DNA of 64,000 bases, from assembly GCF_033439725.1 (NCBI RefSeq), contig NW_026944386.1, positions 2,604,001 through 2,668,000 on the forward strand, given 5' to 3'. Shown piece by piece: positions 43,453 to 57,000 of the stretch. Position 1 is the first letter of the stretch. Every line of letters starts with the position of its first letter. The translations under genes were made by a program, and so were the position numbers. Under the pieces are notes generated by a model. That model was not told the origin of the DNA. It made no database searches and worked only from the letters and a program-made list of their open reading frames with translations. Source of the DNA: Neurospora tetraspora (Eukaryota > Ascomycota > Sordariomycetes > Sordariales > Sordariaceae).

Positions 43453-43962
43453 ATGTACTCTTCATACGGTTCTTACAGCTCTTCGGCTTCTTCCAGCCGA
43501 TCTTCTTCCTACGGCAGCTCCTACTCCAGCATCTCGAGGCCGATGGATATCTCTCCGATCAACATCTCTTCTTCCGGACCCGATGCCTCCTGCGCTTTCC
43601 CCTCGTGGCCCCGCCGCACCTCGCTCTGCGAATCCGAGTCTGACTACGAGCGCCCGACTTCCTTCCTTTCCGATGAGGACTTGATGGGCGATGTTTTCGA
43701 CGACGATGTGCGCAGTGTTTCCAGCAGCGGCAGCTCGCCCATGCACTCTCCTCCCAAGGCGCCCTTCATGACTGAGGCCGAGATCCTCGAGATGCAGCGC
43801 GAGCAGGCCGCCTACCAGCGCGAGATGGTCAGCTTGCTCGTCAGGGAGAAGGAGAGGCGCAAGGCCCAGGCCAAGCGTCAACGCAGCGCCGGCAAGGCTT
43901 CTTCCAAGAAGAGCACCAAGAGCAAGCTCAGCGCCATGACTCCCATCGCCGAGTCCGAGTAA
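43453..43962 (+). CDS. Ser-rich protein with C-terminal charged helix (hypothetical)
   Basis: A single exon encodes 169 aa from an ATG in good context (gcaacaATG). Residues 1-30 are Ser/Tyr/Gly/Arg-rich and low in complexity. Residues 48-85 hold a conserved-looking block, FPSWPRRTSLCESESDYE and then SFLSDEDLMGDVF, with many acidic and phosphorylatable positions. Residues 105-145 (MTEAEILEMQREQAAYQREM followed by a basic run) should form one long charged helix or coiled coil. The tail is Lys/Ser-rich. Similar proteins (SWPRR-SLC-E block plus MTEAEILEMQREQ helix) occur in other filamentous ascomycetes as far as I recall, with no assigned function. No membrane segment or signal peptide is present. 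Confidence 0.8.
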   Translation: MYSSYGSYSSSASSSRSSSYGSSYSSISRPMDISPINISSSGPDASCAFPSWPRRTSLCESESDYERPTSFLSDEDLMGDVFDDDVRSVSSSGSSPMHSPPKAPFMTEAEILEMQREQAAYQREMVSLLVREKERRKAQAKRQRSAGKASSKKSTKSKLSAMTPIAESE

Positions 43963-46249
43963 ATATCGGATGCACGATGCAGCATGTGCCGTGGCGATTG
44001 CAACCTCGTTTTTATTGAGTAAGCTTACACTGGTTTGATAATTCCTCCATTTGGCATTCATCCGTGCTAACCATAACTCTTACAGTACCCCATTTTTGGC
44101 TTTTTGACCGCTTTTATTTCATTCTTCTGCAACCACCAGCATCAGCATCAGCATCATCGGCATTTTCATTAACACCATCTTCATCAACCCCCACGGGAAA
44201 AAGGCCTTTCCCCCACACATGTGTGTAACGGGCAAAAACCCTGCTTTGCATCCTCGGATGCGGATGTGCGGATCATGCACCGGCTTGTGCCTTTGCCGAG
44301 CTGCCCCGTGCGCGGATCATCACTTGAGTCGATGATGCCGTTCCATTTTCCCATCTGAAAAATGCCGCGGCACATCTCCAACTCCGGACCGACTCACGGG
44401 ACTGGGGACCCTTGGGTGGAGACACCGTGATCAAGTGTGACGGTCAATGGGAGAGGACGAACAGTCGCCCGCGCATCGAGTCACACATTGACTGGGGGGT
44501 GCAACAAACACAGCAATACCCCGCGAACTCGACAATCAAGGCCTTCCAATCATTCAATCCCGACCAACCACAACCCAGTCGAAACCCGCCAAAAAGACCT
44601 GGCCTCTGCCTCCAAAGGACACAAACACCAAAGCATTCGCACATAGGAAAGTCGCAGCTGGACTCGCCAAGGGATGGTCGAAGATGATTGATCGATGCAT
44701 CGATCTCATTTCCCGTTCCTGGTCCAGGTCCTTTCTCCTGTGCAACGCCACAATGTCTGCTCCCACGTTTTACAGCACGCCGCCCTGCCGCGCTGGCTGC
44801 TTCAAACAAAGAAGAGGACGGGCAGGTCTAGTCGGGTCGGACTGAGTCTGTGATACTCGGCCCCGACATCTTTCTTTCATCAAACATCCAACCCCTAGCG
44901 GGTTTCACTTCGCTTCTTCATTGTCTCGAGTTTCTTAGCTTTACTCTTAATTACTTTGACACGACTTTGCATGGGAAGACATACACACACACATACAATC
45001 AGGGCGCATCGGGTTGGGGCAACAAAAAGTTACTTTTTAGCATTTCTCGGAGTTTCCTTTCTGTTTTCCTTTGTTTTAAGCGCGGTTTGCGATTGATACC
45101 CCCATTTGTTTTTGTTTTTTCTCAAGCATTTTCAGGCAGTTTTTCTTATGATATTGATACCCCATTGGAATTTGGAAAGGCATAAATTGCCTTGAGGAGT
45201 TAGTTTAGTGAGCATTTGAAGTCTCAGTGGTTGCTTCTATAATTGAAACTTCTATCATCATCATCAACCTCATTATTTGATCTCTTCATTGCTTGCTTGT
45301 GACATGGTGCCTGCTTCACTCTTCTGCTTTCGATATGTCATTCGTCTTTTTACTTGGGAGCTTACATCAAAGGAAGATGCCCAGTCAGTGAAGGCCATAC
45401 ATACTCTTCTGATCGCAAGCAAGGACCTCATCGCCCAGTCAGTAGGTTGGTAAGTCCCAAGACACCATTCCATTCTCATTGCGACAGCGCAATCATACCA
45501 AACTCGCTCTTTCACTACCAAGTACATCTGTCTCGGTCGTCATCCATCGTTCTTTCTCCGAAGCGGGAGATGCTCAAATGCTATCATCCGATAACCTCGT
45601 CGCCTCCTAGCATCCATGTGACAGATCTCCCAAGTATATTCTCAACTCACCATGCCACGGAAATCCTACCTATGTGACTATCACCGTCGCATTCATTCGC
45701 AGAAGTCATAGCGGATTTCGACAATCACGTTCTTACTTTTTTTTTCTTCTCTACCCTGTCTGTCTCTACTAAAATGCTTGGCCGCGGCCTGCGGGCATTC
45801 ACCAGCGAAATATTTTTCTTCGTTGGAGTCCTGTCTCCTCAACCTTCCTAAAAGGTAGTAGTAGCAGTAAGCCTACCTCTACCCTCTCAATCTCAATCTT
45901 ACATTGCTCACAACATGTGAAAGTGAATCACATGTGAAGAATTTGACATCACCATCACCATCCATCACCATCACCATCACCGTAGCAGTACTAAGTATCC
46001 CGAACACCAACCCAGTCCCTCTACAAACCAGTTGCGTAGCAACAGAGTAGTAATACTATACTCCCGCAAATCACCGAACTTAGGCGAGTCGCAAGCCTAA
46101 CCCTACGATCCATCGGAATTTCCCCGCCTACATATTTACATCATTCATTACCAACTAATTCCGCACTTGTTTGCAGAATCTGGTAAGGCGCAGCGTTAGC
46201 GGGCAAAGGGGCTCAAACAACTTTTTTTTTTTACCGCTGCTTTTATGTA
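43963..46249. other. 3' flank and gene-poor stretch (2.3 kb)
   Basis: This includes the 3' UTR of the Ser-rich gene and a repeat of CATCAG words near 44142-44158. A CATCAC repeat lies near 45951-45980. No convincing gene is present. Confidence 0.4.
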
Positions 46250-46501
46250 TACCGCTAATTCTCATTCAAGTCGGATTTATCCTTCCTACATACGGTCTAG
46301 TAGATCGGGGAAAGGACCTGCATGCCGGAGCGCCAACGTAGCAGATGGGGCTGACAGACTTAGCGAGACCACTCAAGACGACTGGCAAGTTCCAGCATGC
46401 GGGTGACTCGCAGCGGATGGCAGGACAGCACAGCTCCCAAACTTGAGTAGGACTAGTGGGACAGGGGGGGATAAATCCGACTTGAATGAGAAAAAGCGGT
46501 A
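46250..46501. mobile_element. MITE-like element D (31-bp TIRs, TA duplication)
   Basis: The ends at 46252-46282 and 46469-46499 are inverted repeats of 31 bp with two adjacent mismatches; the best-conserved part is CTCATTCAAGTCGGATTTAT. TA flanks both ends (46250-46251 and 46500-46501), so the element is 248 bp with a TA duplication, again Tc1/mariner-like. The terminal bases CCGCT differ from the CAGT ends of element B, so it belongs to another family. A second copy of TACCGCT lies 18 bp to the left. There is no coding capacity. Confidence 0.82.
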
Positions 46502-49500
46502 GGTATCGTTTGATGGTGATCGACAACTTTTCCTAGTAGTGGATTACTTCTCGTTTTAAACGAGCGGAATGAGGCCGCGCGCGCTCGTGCGCTTGGCGTT
46601 TAAACGTTTAGTTGGACGACGGAAAACGGTCATCTCTTTATCACCAGTCCGTCACAATCACGGCTTCCTCTTGTGGGGTCCTAGATAATCCCCATCTTCA
46701 CATGTTGGATTGTACACCCAATCTCGAAGGATTCTTAAGCATTGAAGAAAACAAGTGGACCCGATATCGTGCTAAAGTGTGCGGTTCCCACCGTGATGTG
46801 ATGTGTGGGTGGGTTGTGATATAGACCACTGGCCGCACAAGCGCCCGCGTTAGTGATTAGTCACTTGACTTTCTGATAGTTCCGAGGAACTCCTACGTAG
46901 GCGGTACTTAGGTGGTGTATTCCCGAGTTGCAACGTACGCGAAGAATGGCGTGGTAAAGGTCGTGAATTATAGTTTTTGGTCGTTTGCTGTGTGGATATA
47001 CTGTCAATGGCAAGAAAACGGCAGGTCCTTGGAGATGATGTTATCTTATCTTTGAATGGCCGACAGGCGCTGGTGTCCCTAAGACCACTTGACTCTCTCA
47101 GGTCTTTCTCCAGTTGGCCTTGTGAATTAGAGATTCGTACGACGCGCAAAAATTAGAGGTGAGAGGCGCAAGGCATGGAAGCAATCGTAAGCTTCTCTTC
47201 GGAGATTCTGGCCCGGACACGTCAAAACCTGTATATCAGATAGACAGCCGAGACTCGATCGACGATCTACTACTCGAGTGTCATGGCCTGCCTAGTCCAC
47301 ACCAGAGCAATACCTCTGACCCGGCGTACAGCAAAGTGAGACTGGTCTCACTCAATATTTTCTACCGCAACGTCAGCCAGCAGAAAACGTGCAATTAAGA
47401 CCGAAAGCAAGGATCTAGCTTCGTAGCTTGAGTGGAAAAGGCTTTTTGAGTATCCGCTCAGGCATTTTTTCGTTCCTCTCAGAGTCAGTAGATGTCAGAC
47501 ACCGAGTGACAGAAACATAAAAAACGAGGCAAATGGGAAACCGGAAGCGGTGAAGACACCGACTGGATTCTAACTTGACCGCCTGGCGCCAGCAGCCGAC
47601 CAACGTGGTCAAAGATGATGTCTTGGAGCGTCTATAGCGCTTGTCTCGTGTTATCTGAAGATTTCAGTGTAAATAAAGCTCACCCAACATGTGCATCCGT
47701 GTCCGTGGCAAAAAGAGTGCGCGGGATACACTGTGAAGTCTGCACAGGTAGCTCTCAGCCACTCTTGATATAGAATAGATATATTAGTGATCATCGTCCC
47801 GATCCGTACCGCACCCCGGACCTGTATTAGATCTTTTATGGTCATGCGGCGGCCATGCTGCCCGGGCCGATCATGGCACGGTTCACGATAGCGACCCCGG
47901 CCGGCGATCCACTGCGAGCTTGATGGCGGTTTGTCGATGTTGTCAACGAGCTGATTTGCTGTGAGACGAGGCCAGATGGGTCTAGATCTGTTTTGGTAGA
48001 GCTGAAAGGCCGAATGTCCCAAAGAGGGACAGGTGGACACTCTCAGATAAGCATTCGACATCGAACAGATGCGTGCCGTCTCTGACCCGTAGGGTCTTTT
48101 CAGACTTTGCAATTGTGTCGTCATTCCCGATGCCTGGGTTACCAGTTAGTCTCGAGTTTTCAGCTAGGCAACAAGTAATGTGGTCACTTACATGGTTCTG
48201 CTCGCTCCCGTACAAATCCGCGCTTGGTGACTCGACACAGCCAATCCAGCCGGTTGGCGACGACTCATTGTGAATATTGAGTGATAGTGATGGATCTGAT
48301 AAAGAAAGGATTCCGAGTAAGATTACGGACAGGCTCAGCTCCGCAAGGCAAGATCTGATTGAGTCTTATGGAACCAGGCCTGTTTGTACTTGCTCAACCG
48401 AAGCTGGTGCATCGAGCGCGGAGGCGCGAATCCCAATGGGAAGGTTGGCGAACTCAGAGGCATTACATACCTACTAGTGATGAGTTTCTTACAAGTTCGT
48501 GGTAGTGTCCACATGGAAGATAGTGTCCCGAACCAACCAACGCGGTTGTTTGGTGGGATGGCAAGGTGCTTATTTTTAACCTTTTCTTCAGCCGTTTTCA
48601 GGCCAATCCAACGAGTGAAAAAAGAAAGGGGAAAAAGAAAAGAGAGCAGGCCAAACGTCATTGAAAAGCACATGCAACTGAACCATCGTGTGGTTGCGTT
48701 GTCAATGTCGCCATCGACACTGCTTCATTGTGCGAACTGCGACGTTAATGTCTAGATAATTGGGAGAATATTGAAAGTTGAGATAGGTCGGGTGTAGATA
48801 GCAGGCATCTGGATGTCTTTGATGTCCAGTGGGTAGGTAGAAAACAACCTTCGGAAAGATGGAAGATGGAATTGTCGACGATGTTTGTCAACAATGGAGA
48901 TGTTGAACCCCGACAAGAAAATCCGGGGCAGGCAACTTCAAGCTTTGCTTACCTCATGTGCTCCTGCAGCCCCCGCGTTTTCTTCAATGTAGTTTGTGCA
49001 TCTGCGGGCGGGAGCACGGACAAGATTAGATGATGGGAAGGAAGGTACAGACGAGATACATAAGACGATTCAGGGGGAAGGACCTTTCCTCGGTTGCGCT
49101 CGGACACCTTCTTCAATCCACATGCATGTCACCTGAACCACAGTTCGTCCCATTCGACTGAAGGAAGGAGCGCAGTGCGTGAACCCAATTAACTGGTTGA
49201 GGGGAAAGAACTGAAGAGAAGCAAAGATGGGCGTAGTTGTGCCTTTGGCCTCCAAGCAACGCCGCACGCCATAATGGGACCGTTATACTCTTCTTTGCTT
49301 TTTAAGTTATCAATATGATGAGCTAGCTGATGTGACGGATTGTTCCGCAAACATCGCTCTCTCTCAACACCTCGAGAACAGCATCACGATAACCCCACGC
49401 TTCCATGTCTCGGACAACCACCTCTGCGCCCTTACCTTTTTTGCTGTTGCTGCTTCACTTCTTTGTCCCATGGTTCCACGAACAAATTTCTGCTCAACAC

Positions 49501-52500
49501 AGGGCAAATGAGGCCGGTGTGGTAACCTCAGGTCAAGGTTCGAATGCCACGCAGTGTTCGTTGCTTGGTTTCTGTGTTGCATGTCTCGTCCCTCCTCCTT
49601 GGGTAGGACGACAGCAATCCATACGAAGGGGAGCGTTCACCTCATGCCAGGCACGAACAGCCAAAGGTCCTGCGGTGTACAGGTTGAACGAGGTACGGGC
49701 GCGGGGGCGTTAAACGGATGCTTTGATCACTTGCAGAGGGGCATACCGATACCTAGCTACTGTATCTTTTTTAAGGCTGCACTTGCTTGGATGGGGGGCA
49801 ATGAGATAGGTCGGAAGTGGAGGTATCGCCGTTATTGCTTGCGGGTATGTGGTAACCCGTCAGCAGAGAGTAGTAACCTCGCATGCCATGTCACGAAATG
49901 CGGCCGTGGCATACTTAATCGTGGGTGCATCGTGTCCGGCACCAAAGCAGTGTGAGGCATTGGTTGGTCTCCCAGTTCCTCTTGAATATCAGGAACCGGA
50001 GCGGGGAGGTCACCATCCTGTCTGCGTAACCTGAGCATAGCTGCAAAGCTGCAAAATGGCAACCTCTAATGTTGGTGCTTTTGTTGAGTTGCTTGCTCCG
50101 TGTTAGACAGGATAGCTTCCGTCAAACAAAAGCTTGACAGGGCATGGGAGCCCACGATCTTCGTCCACCTCATCCTTCAACAATCGGCAAATGGTAGACG
50201 ATACGCCCCTTGCAATGAATCGGCAATAGAATCCCATCTCCTTAGTGTTAGACTCCGATTCTGGGCTCTGGAGACGACCCTTTCAACGAAACGCAGAGAA
50301 AAAAGACGAATTGGATTCCACACTTGCCCTTGACATTGTGATTCCAGGCAGGTATCGGTTCGCCGGCACCGAAGATATCTGAAATGCGACTGTCCTGCCT
50401 TTAAAGATCGAGGCCACCACTTTGGCATTGATGGTTTGGCTGGATTAGGGTTGCAGTAAGATTAACAGGGTCCGTGGCGTAGAGAAATGGTGGTTTAATC
50501 TCTAGTGTTCAGTTAAAGTGCAACAACATCAGACTTCATACCGGACCTGCATACGGGGGTGATGGTGCCCTGATGGTGGGGTTGATAGGTAGAAGCAGTC
50601 CCATCAGCTTCATCACAAACACGATGAAGCTGCCGGATGGGGGTTTCAAGTTTGCAGCCGAACCCTCCACTGCCCTCCTCTTCGAAGTGATGACTAAAAT
50701 GTCGAGTATGTAGGTACCCGATCACATTCCCATGAGTGATGCCGCACGGATACCGCTCAACCGGTCCAGGTTCCGTAGCAACGGGTATATCGTGAGATCA
50801 ATACGAGTCCAAAGTCGGATGTGGAGTACATGGGCGTCCATGATGTAGTTGGAAATGAAGTTATCGATGTGTACCAAGAAAATGTTGATTTGCACAGTAC
50901 AGAGAAGAGGTGAAGTGAAAGGGAATCCTGGGCAATCGGCGCCTATTTGGGATCCTCGCTTGTTGGAGACTTGTTCGGATTTCGGATATGAGCAGCGGCC
51001 GCTTATTGTGACGAAACTTTTTTTTTCTCAGCACACGTCGAACAATTTGCTCGAGTAGTTCGTGATGAACAAAATTGCCTGTAATCCTCATCACCTAGGC
51101 AGATAGTGATGCCGGCTTGCTCGTTGCAATGCGATATGATCCATCACCCTGGACTCGGGCAAGATGGGAACTTGTTGGAGAATGTCGTACAGGTGGTTCC
51201 TGATTTTCTGCATCTGTCTTGGCAACTGGTGTTCCACGGTTCCAGCCAATGCACGGAAGAATCGAAGCACTGGCAGGATGGGTTTTACCTAGCCAATGTG
51301 TTGGTGAATCTGGGTTGTAACTGGCGTGTTGCGTTGTGGTCGGTTGTCTTTGAGGAAGGAGAACATGGAACGAATATGATGACGCTATAAAAGACTGACA
51401 GCATCCAGAATGGAACAAAGACAAGAACGGAAGGATCGATAGCGGATGATAGCGGATGAAGGGCGATAAGATCAATGATGAAGCTGGATGGATGTCGGCG
51501 GAGGTGATGACGGAGCTGATTGGTGCGTCTGTGCAAGGACGTGGTTGCCAATCGACCGCGAGGGCGCTTAAGGCCCCTGCTTGTGCCTTCCTCATCCCGG
51601 CCAAAGCACCTCAAGCCTGCCGCCCCTGGACCCATTTCCCCACTTTTCACCCACTTCACAACTTTCGCAGTGTTCTTTTTGCTGGCCAACCAGACGCCGA
51701 CTTTGCACTTTTTCACTCTCTCCGAGGCTCTCTTCAGACTCTTTTCAGACAGCATCTGTCACCTCTCACCAACAGGTCGAGGCCAATTGATACTGTGACT
51801 CGACCATCCTTATTATAACAATTGCCATTATTGCTGTTGGGCATGCCAGTGGCGTTTCCTGTGGTGCAAATGGAAGAGACTCGAACTCGAAGCTCGACTC
51901 CACGTCCTGTCCTCGACGACATGCCCTGGAGAATGAATTCGACGGCCACCCACGCTACGGACGATAGGATCACTTTTATGAATGAAAAAGCCTGGAGGTG
52001 CCCTGGACACCACAGCTGCAGATCCCGCCGCTGCAAAGCAACCCTCGACTGGCCATCTTGACAGTGGTTATTCATGCTTCTTCACAGCACACGGCAGCAG
52101 AAACAACATGAACAGCACCAAAGCAGCAAGCAACACGCAAGGTACCGCTCGTTCTGTGTGTGTGTGTGTCTTGAGTCTTGAACCAAACAGATCCATCCGT
52201 GCAGTGCTCTCCCCGGTACACCGAGTGGTTGTACAGCCTCTCTTTGGACTCCAGACACAGTAGGTACACTATGCCACCGTTGGGCGATGACCTATATCCA
52301 CATACTTGTCTATATACCTGTAACCACAGGCGATCCTCCAGAGGCTCAGGTCCCCATTGCCCTGCCCGGCTAACTAACCGCCCCAGACACTCCCCAGACT
52401 CCGGCTGTCGAGAACCTGGAATCACGACGACGACGTCAGTGAACAAGGGCAAGCCATCATGGACTGCATTGTGGCAAGCATCAGAATTCTGAATGGGAAC

Positions 52501-54050
52501 AGTGGTACGTCGAAAGCGGACTCGCCAGAAGCAGAGGGCTGCTAATTAGGGCGGAATATTGAACTACTGCACATGCCACCATTGACACGCCCAGATCAAT
52601 GTCACCTCGCCCACTGACAATCCCGTTGATGTTCCTCAAGGTATTGACCGGGGGCATCCGTCCAGTCCCCTCTCTAGTTTACACAGTGCCCTCTCGCGTC
52701 GTGCCCCTGTTGCGACCTAACCAGATTTCCATCTTTTCCACGCAGGGCAGCCAGAAAGCCAGACGGCCAGACGGCCAGGCCAGCGAGAAGAGAGGATGGC
52801 AAGATGGATGAATTCGCCCTCTGGATTCTCGAAATGGCATGAATTCAGGGGAGAGAGATATTTGCCCCCCAGTCCCCAGAGCCACCCTCAGAAAAGGACT
52901 AGCAGGATAGGGCCGCCATTCAAAGGATTTCACCTCCTCCACAACGAGGACGGGCACGCCTCGCTAGCAGCAAGCCTAGGAGCTAGGAGCTAGGTTGGGA
53001 ACCTGGAGTCAGCTCCTCACTGGGCAAGGGTTCATTTTATGGATGCTTTCTCGTGGCATGCACTGTCCAGTGACAGCTCGCCTCCGCGTCCTGGACTCTG
53101 TGCTAAGCGCTCGTCAGGTTGGCCCGAACTTATCTGCTGCCACACACCACCACTCACGTTGGTGCAAGTCACAGGCATAATCATCACCTTTTTTCCTTTC
53201 TGCTTCTCTTTCTCCTTACCCGCTGCCAAACCAACCTAACCCTCTGCTCCGCGCATCCAGCTGTTTGCTGTTTGGGATCATCAGACAAGAGCATCATCTC
53301 GCAGCACGACAAGCGCCGGGCACAGCACCCAGCTCCGGCCTTTCTTTCTTGGACCATCATCCCACTTGAATTCTCTCATCCATGACCTCAGGCGGGTAAC
53401 CTCGAAGCCAGGTCCTCTTACCGCCCCCTCCTCCCCTCCTCCTCATCTAGACAGAACTACAACCTTTTGCCATACACGCCTCCTGCGTCTCCCGCGCCGT
53501 GTGTCTCGTTTCCAGGACCGTTCCCGTGCAACCCTACCAGTTCCGGATTTTTTTCCCGCTCACCTTCGATTTTCCCCTTCCAACCGACATTCATTGCGAA
53601 GAAACTCCTCTCAACAAACAGCTTTACTCGGACGAGTCACGATTGTCACAGTAACGGCCATCGATTCCGGAGGAAATAAGCCCGTGTATGCCACAAAGGA
53701 TAGCCTCGAGCTCCGTACTCTCGGCGTGCTGAACGTGGAGGAACAGCTTGGGCGGGAACAGACAGCATAGTGTCCCATGTGATGACTGGGGTTCGGATTG
53801 TGTAGCCTCGCCACGCGTCCTGGTTCGTTAAGAAGCCCCGGAGGGTGATAGCTCCCTACCGCTCGGTATGTTCTACTCTTGTACGCCGTCCGCTCCCGGC
53901 CTGCACCTTGAGAGTTCCGGGTTGGCCATTTCATGCCTGGACCGAAAGGTACATACGGACTGCCGCCCATGCAGCCTCCCGACTAACAATTTGGTCTCAA
54001 GATCTTCGACCCAAAGGACATAATAACTCCTCCCCACATATTTTGTCACC
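46502..54050. other. Gene-poor stretch (7.5 kb) up to the WD40 gene
   Basis: Frames such as 47651-48124 (minus, 157 codons) and 51095-51604 (minus, 169 codons) are open, but none shows a domain or consistent codon use. A 102-codon frame at 49405-49713 begins with a signal-peptide-like stretch, but its remainder looks random. A GT run lies near 52155-52170. The final 0.7 kb, CT-rich on the plus strand (53390-53640), probably holds the promoter and a long 5' UTR of the WD40 gene. Confidence 0.4.
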
Positions 54051-57000
54051 ATGTCGGTCCCCGGACACATCTCGAGAAGCCGTACCGGCTCGATTCCAGC
54101 CTCATCCAAGGGACGGACTGCCCACATGCAAGACTTCGCCATGGCTCCGACCCCGAGCGCCGTTCCCCGGTACTTTGAGCCGTGTGCGGCCACGGCCTCC
54201 ATGTTCCTATATGCCCAAGGCAGTTCGATTGTATGCTGTCATCATGACAGCCTCACAATAGAAAGGAGATTTGCGCGCCATACCGAGGAGGTGCAACTAT
54301 TAGCAGTCGACAACCTCAGTGAGATGGGCACCGGGAGGCTGGTTGTCAGTTATGATGCCGGGCAGACTGCGATTGTATGGGACCTCATGACTGGAGATGA
54401 GGTTGCAAGATTTGCCTCGTATGAAAATCTTACCTGCGCTGCCTGGATGCGCAATGGCAATGTTGCGTTTGGTGGGTATACTTCTGCTTCATCTTTCGTG
54501 TAGCCGTGGCTAACTGGGTGGAAACAGGCAACATCCAAGGCAACGTGATCCTCTTTGAGCCTACTACGTCTGAGCACATCTCTGCAAGAACTATTGATCA
54601 AATCGCCATCACAGCTATTGCCCCAGCAGCAGATTGCAGGACCTTTGCCATTGGGTAAGTACAAGGCTTCCAGTGCATCTTTAGGATGGTGCCGAAACTG
54701 ACTGGCTTGCTACAGGTACCAAAACGGCTCGCTCTTGATCGCAACACTTCAGCCTAGATTCACCATCCTTCACAATCTTACTACCTCACGCGGGCCTTCT
54801 CCCATCGTAACACTAGCATGGCATGCCTCGTCTTCACGGCAAAAGTCGGACATGCTGGCCGTGCAAACACACGATGGCGATCTCCGTGTGTGGAGTGTGT
54901 CTAAACAATACAATGCCGATGATCCGGCAAAAGTGGTAAGAATTTTGAAAAGGACAGAAAACTATCTCACAGGCCCGAACTGGATGGGGTGGTCCAAAAA
55001 CGGTCGTATTATTCAGTATTCAGAAGGGTAAGTCCGTTCAATTATGGTACCTACCGCTCTTCATGTGATCGCTAACACACTTGTTCCAATAGTGAAACGA
55101 TTTCATGGGACGTGAGGACGAAACACGTTACTTACGATACCATCCCAACCTTGGAACATGCCAGGGGCTTGGCTCTTCATGGTCCAGGAGCAACTCTCTT
55201 CACTCTCGGAGCGAATAACTCGGTCCAACAGTTCGATCTGAACGCACCGGCCATGATGGTCAACAGCGTTCAACACCCAGCTAACCTGCTACCTCCTTCG
55301 CCGCCTATCTCGCTCGAAGAACAGGAAAAGAGCCAGACCGCGATGCATCACAACGTCGACCCGGGAGTGCCAATTGCTATTCACGCTGATCTATCTGAGA
55401 GTGATGACCACATGTCACCGTTAGCTAGGCTTGTTCAAGGGCAATCTGAGCCTGACCCATATCGCCCAACGAGCCCTACCTCAAGCCGAAGTCGATCCAG
55501 TGTCTCCATCACATCATCCAACTCAAACACTCAGGGGCGAAATCATTATGCTCCATCCGCGATTTCCCGTGGGATGACGGAGAACACGTACATCTCAGCG
55601 GGGTCTTCACTGAGATCAGGTTTGCCCGGGCAGGATCACCGGTACAGGCGAGATAGGGAGTCTTTGTCGACCACGAGCTCCGTCTCTATGGGCAGTTCAA
55701 ACTATCGTTCGAGAAGGCCATCACGGTTGCGTCATGAAGTGCCTCGCAGTCCCGATGACGCGAAAGTTGTCGACCTATTCAAGTTTACCAAAAGCCGTCT
55801 TCAGGATATGCCCTACAAGACGCCACAAATAAACGATGGTGTCCGACTTACAAACGATGATCTGCGGCGTCAGATGCTGAGCACAATATTCGGATGGAAC
55901 AAGGAGATTGAAGACCTGATTCGGGATGAAATGTCTCGACATCCTCTGGGGTCTACGAATCGGATTTTGCTTGCGAAATGGCTGGGAGACATCACAACCG
56001 ATATCATGGCTATGGGATCAGAGAATATGACCTCGTCTGATTGGATGCTTTTGGCTCTCAGTGGTATTGGAGGACAGGCATCACAGCACAAGCTTGGGCG
56101 AGCCTATGTGCAGCGGTTATTGGAAAGCGGCGATGTTCATGCGGCGGCAACCATCATGATCGGATTGGGCGACCACAACGATGCGATTGAGATCTACGTC
56201 TCCCACAAAAAGTACATGGAGGCCCTGATCTTGACCTGCCTCTTCTTCCCATCGACTTGGGAGCGTCAAGTCCAGATCGTGAGGAAGTGGGGAGAGTGGG
56301 CTGTACAACATGGCCAACAGCAGCTCGCCATCCGATGTTTCGCTTGCACCGGCCATGAATCCACAGAGCCATGGACGTCACCTTCAGCCCAGCAAATCAC
56401 GTTCGGAAGCATCTCAGCGACTGTCAACGAGGTCACCAGCCCCCCACTCTCGCCCCCTGCCAGGAACCATGGCCCCCAGCGGAGCGTTGCGAAGAATTCA
56501 GCCCTCAAGCTCATTACCACCTTTGGAGATAACAAGTCGAAATTCTTCTCTGGGCTCGATGGTGGTAGGACTCCTATTGCGGCAGGAGCCACCCCAATTG
56601 TCCAGTCAGCCCTTTCACCTGGCGGAGCTGACCCTGCTACTGCCGTGCTACGGAATAACCGGAGTCAGTTCAATACTCCATCCTCTGCGCGCCCACCAAA
56701 TGGGGGTTTCGGTCGACATCGTCTCCCATCCATCGGAGAGGCAACCCAGGATAATCGCGAGCTTTTGACCGCCATCAGCAAACCAGCCGGTGATCCTTAC
56801 GCGAATATAATGTCTTTTGAGGTTTCCGATAGCAGAACACGGGGGTACGACTTGCCCAGAGCACAGACTGCCAGCCCTCGCATCTTTAAGGACACCAAAG
56901 CGCCGCCGCCTCCTTCTCCCTCGCCCGCCGCCGTAGCGGCACTGATGGAATCCGGCAGACAAAGACGGAATGGGTCTCGCAGCCGCATTCCAGAAGGCCT

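Noticed and set aside
42966-43643. 225-codon plus-strand ORF overlapping the Ser-rich gene start
   Set aside because: It runs through the promoter, leader and N-terminal region of the gene at 43453 in a different frame; the real gene has a better start and a meaningful C-terminus.
47651-48124. 157-codon minus-strand ORF
   Set aside because: No family resemblance and mixed codon use; overlapping frames are also open.
49405-49713. 102-codon ORF with a signal-peptide-like start
   Set aside because: Only the first 25 residues look meaningful; the rest is random-looking, with no cysteine pattern or conserved end.
53366-53770. 134-codon ORF before the WD40 gene
   Set aside because: Low-complexity translation of the CT-rich leader; better explained as promoter or 5' UTR.
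25912-54050. RIP-mutated repeat region
   Set aside because: The stretch is not visibly AT-rich or depleted of CpA-type words, so heavy repeat-induced point mutation is not supported by eye. A windowed RIP index would settle it.
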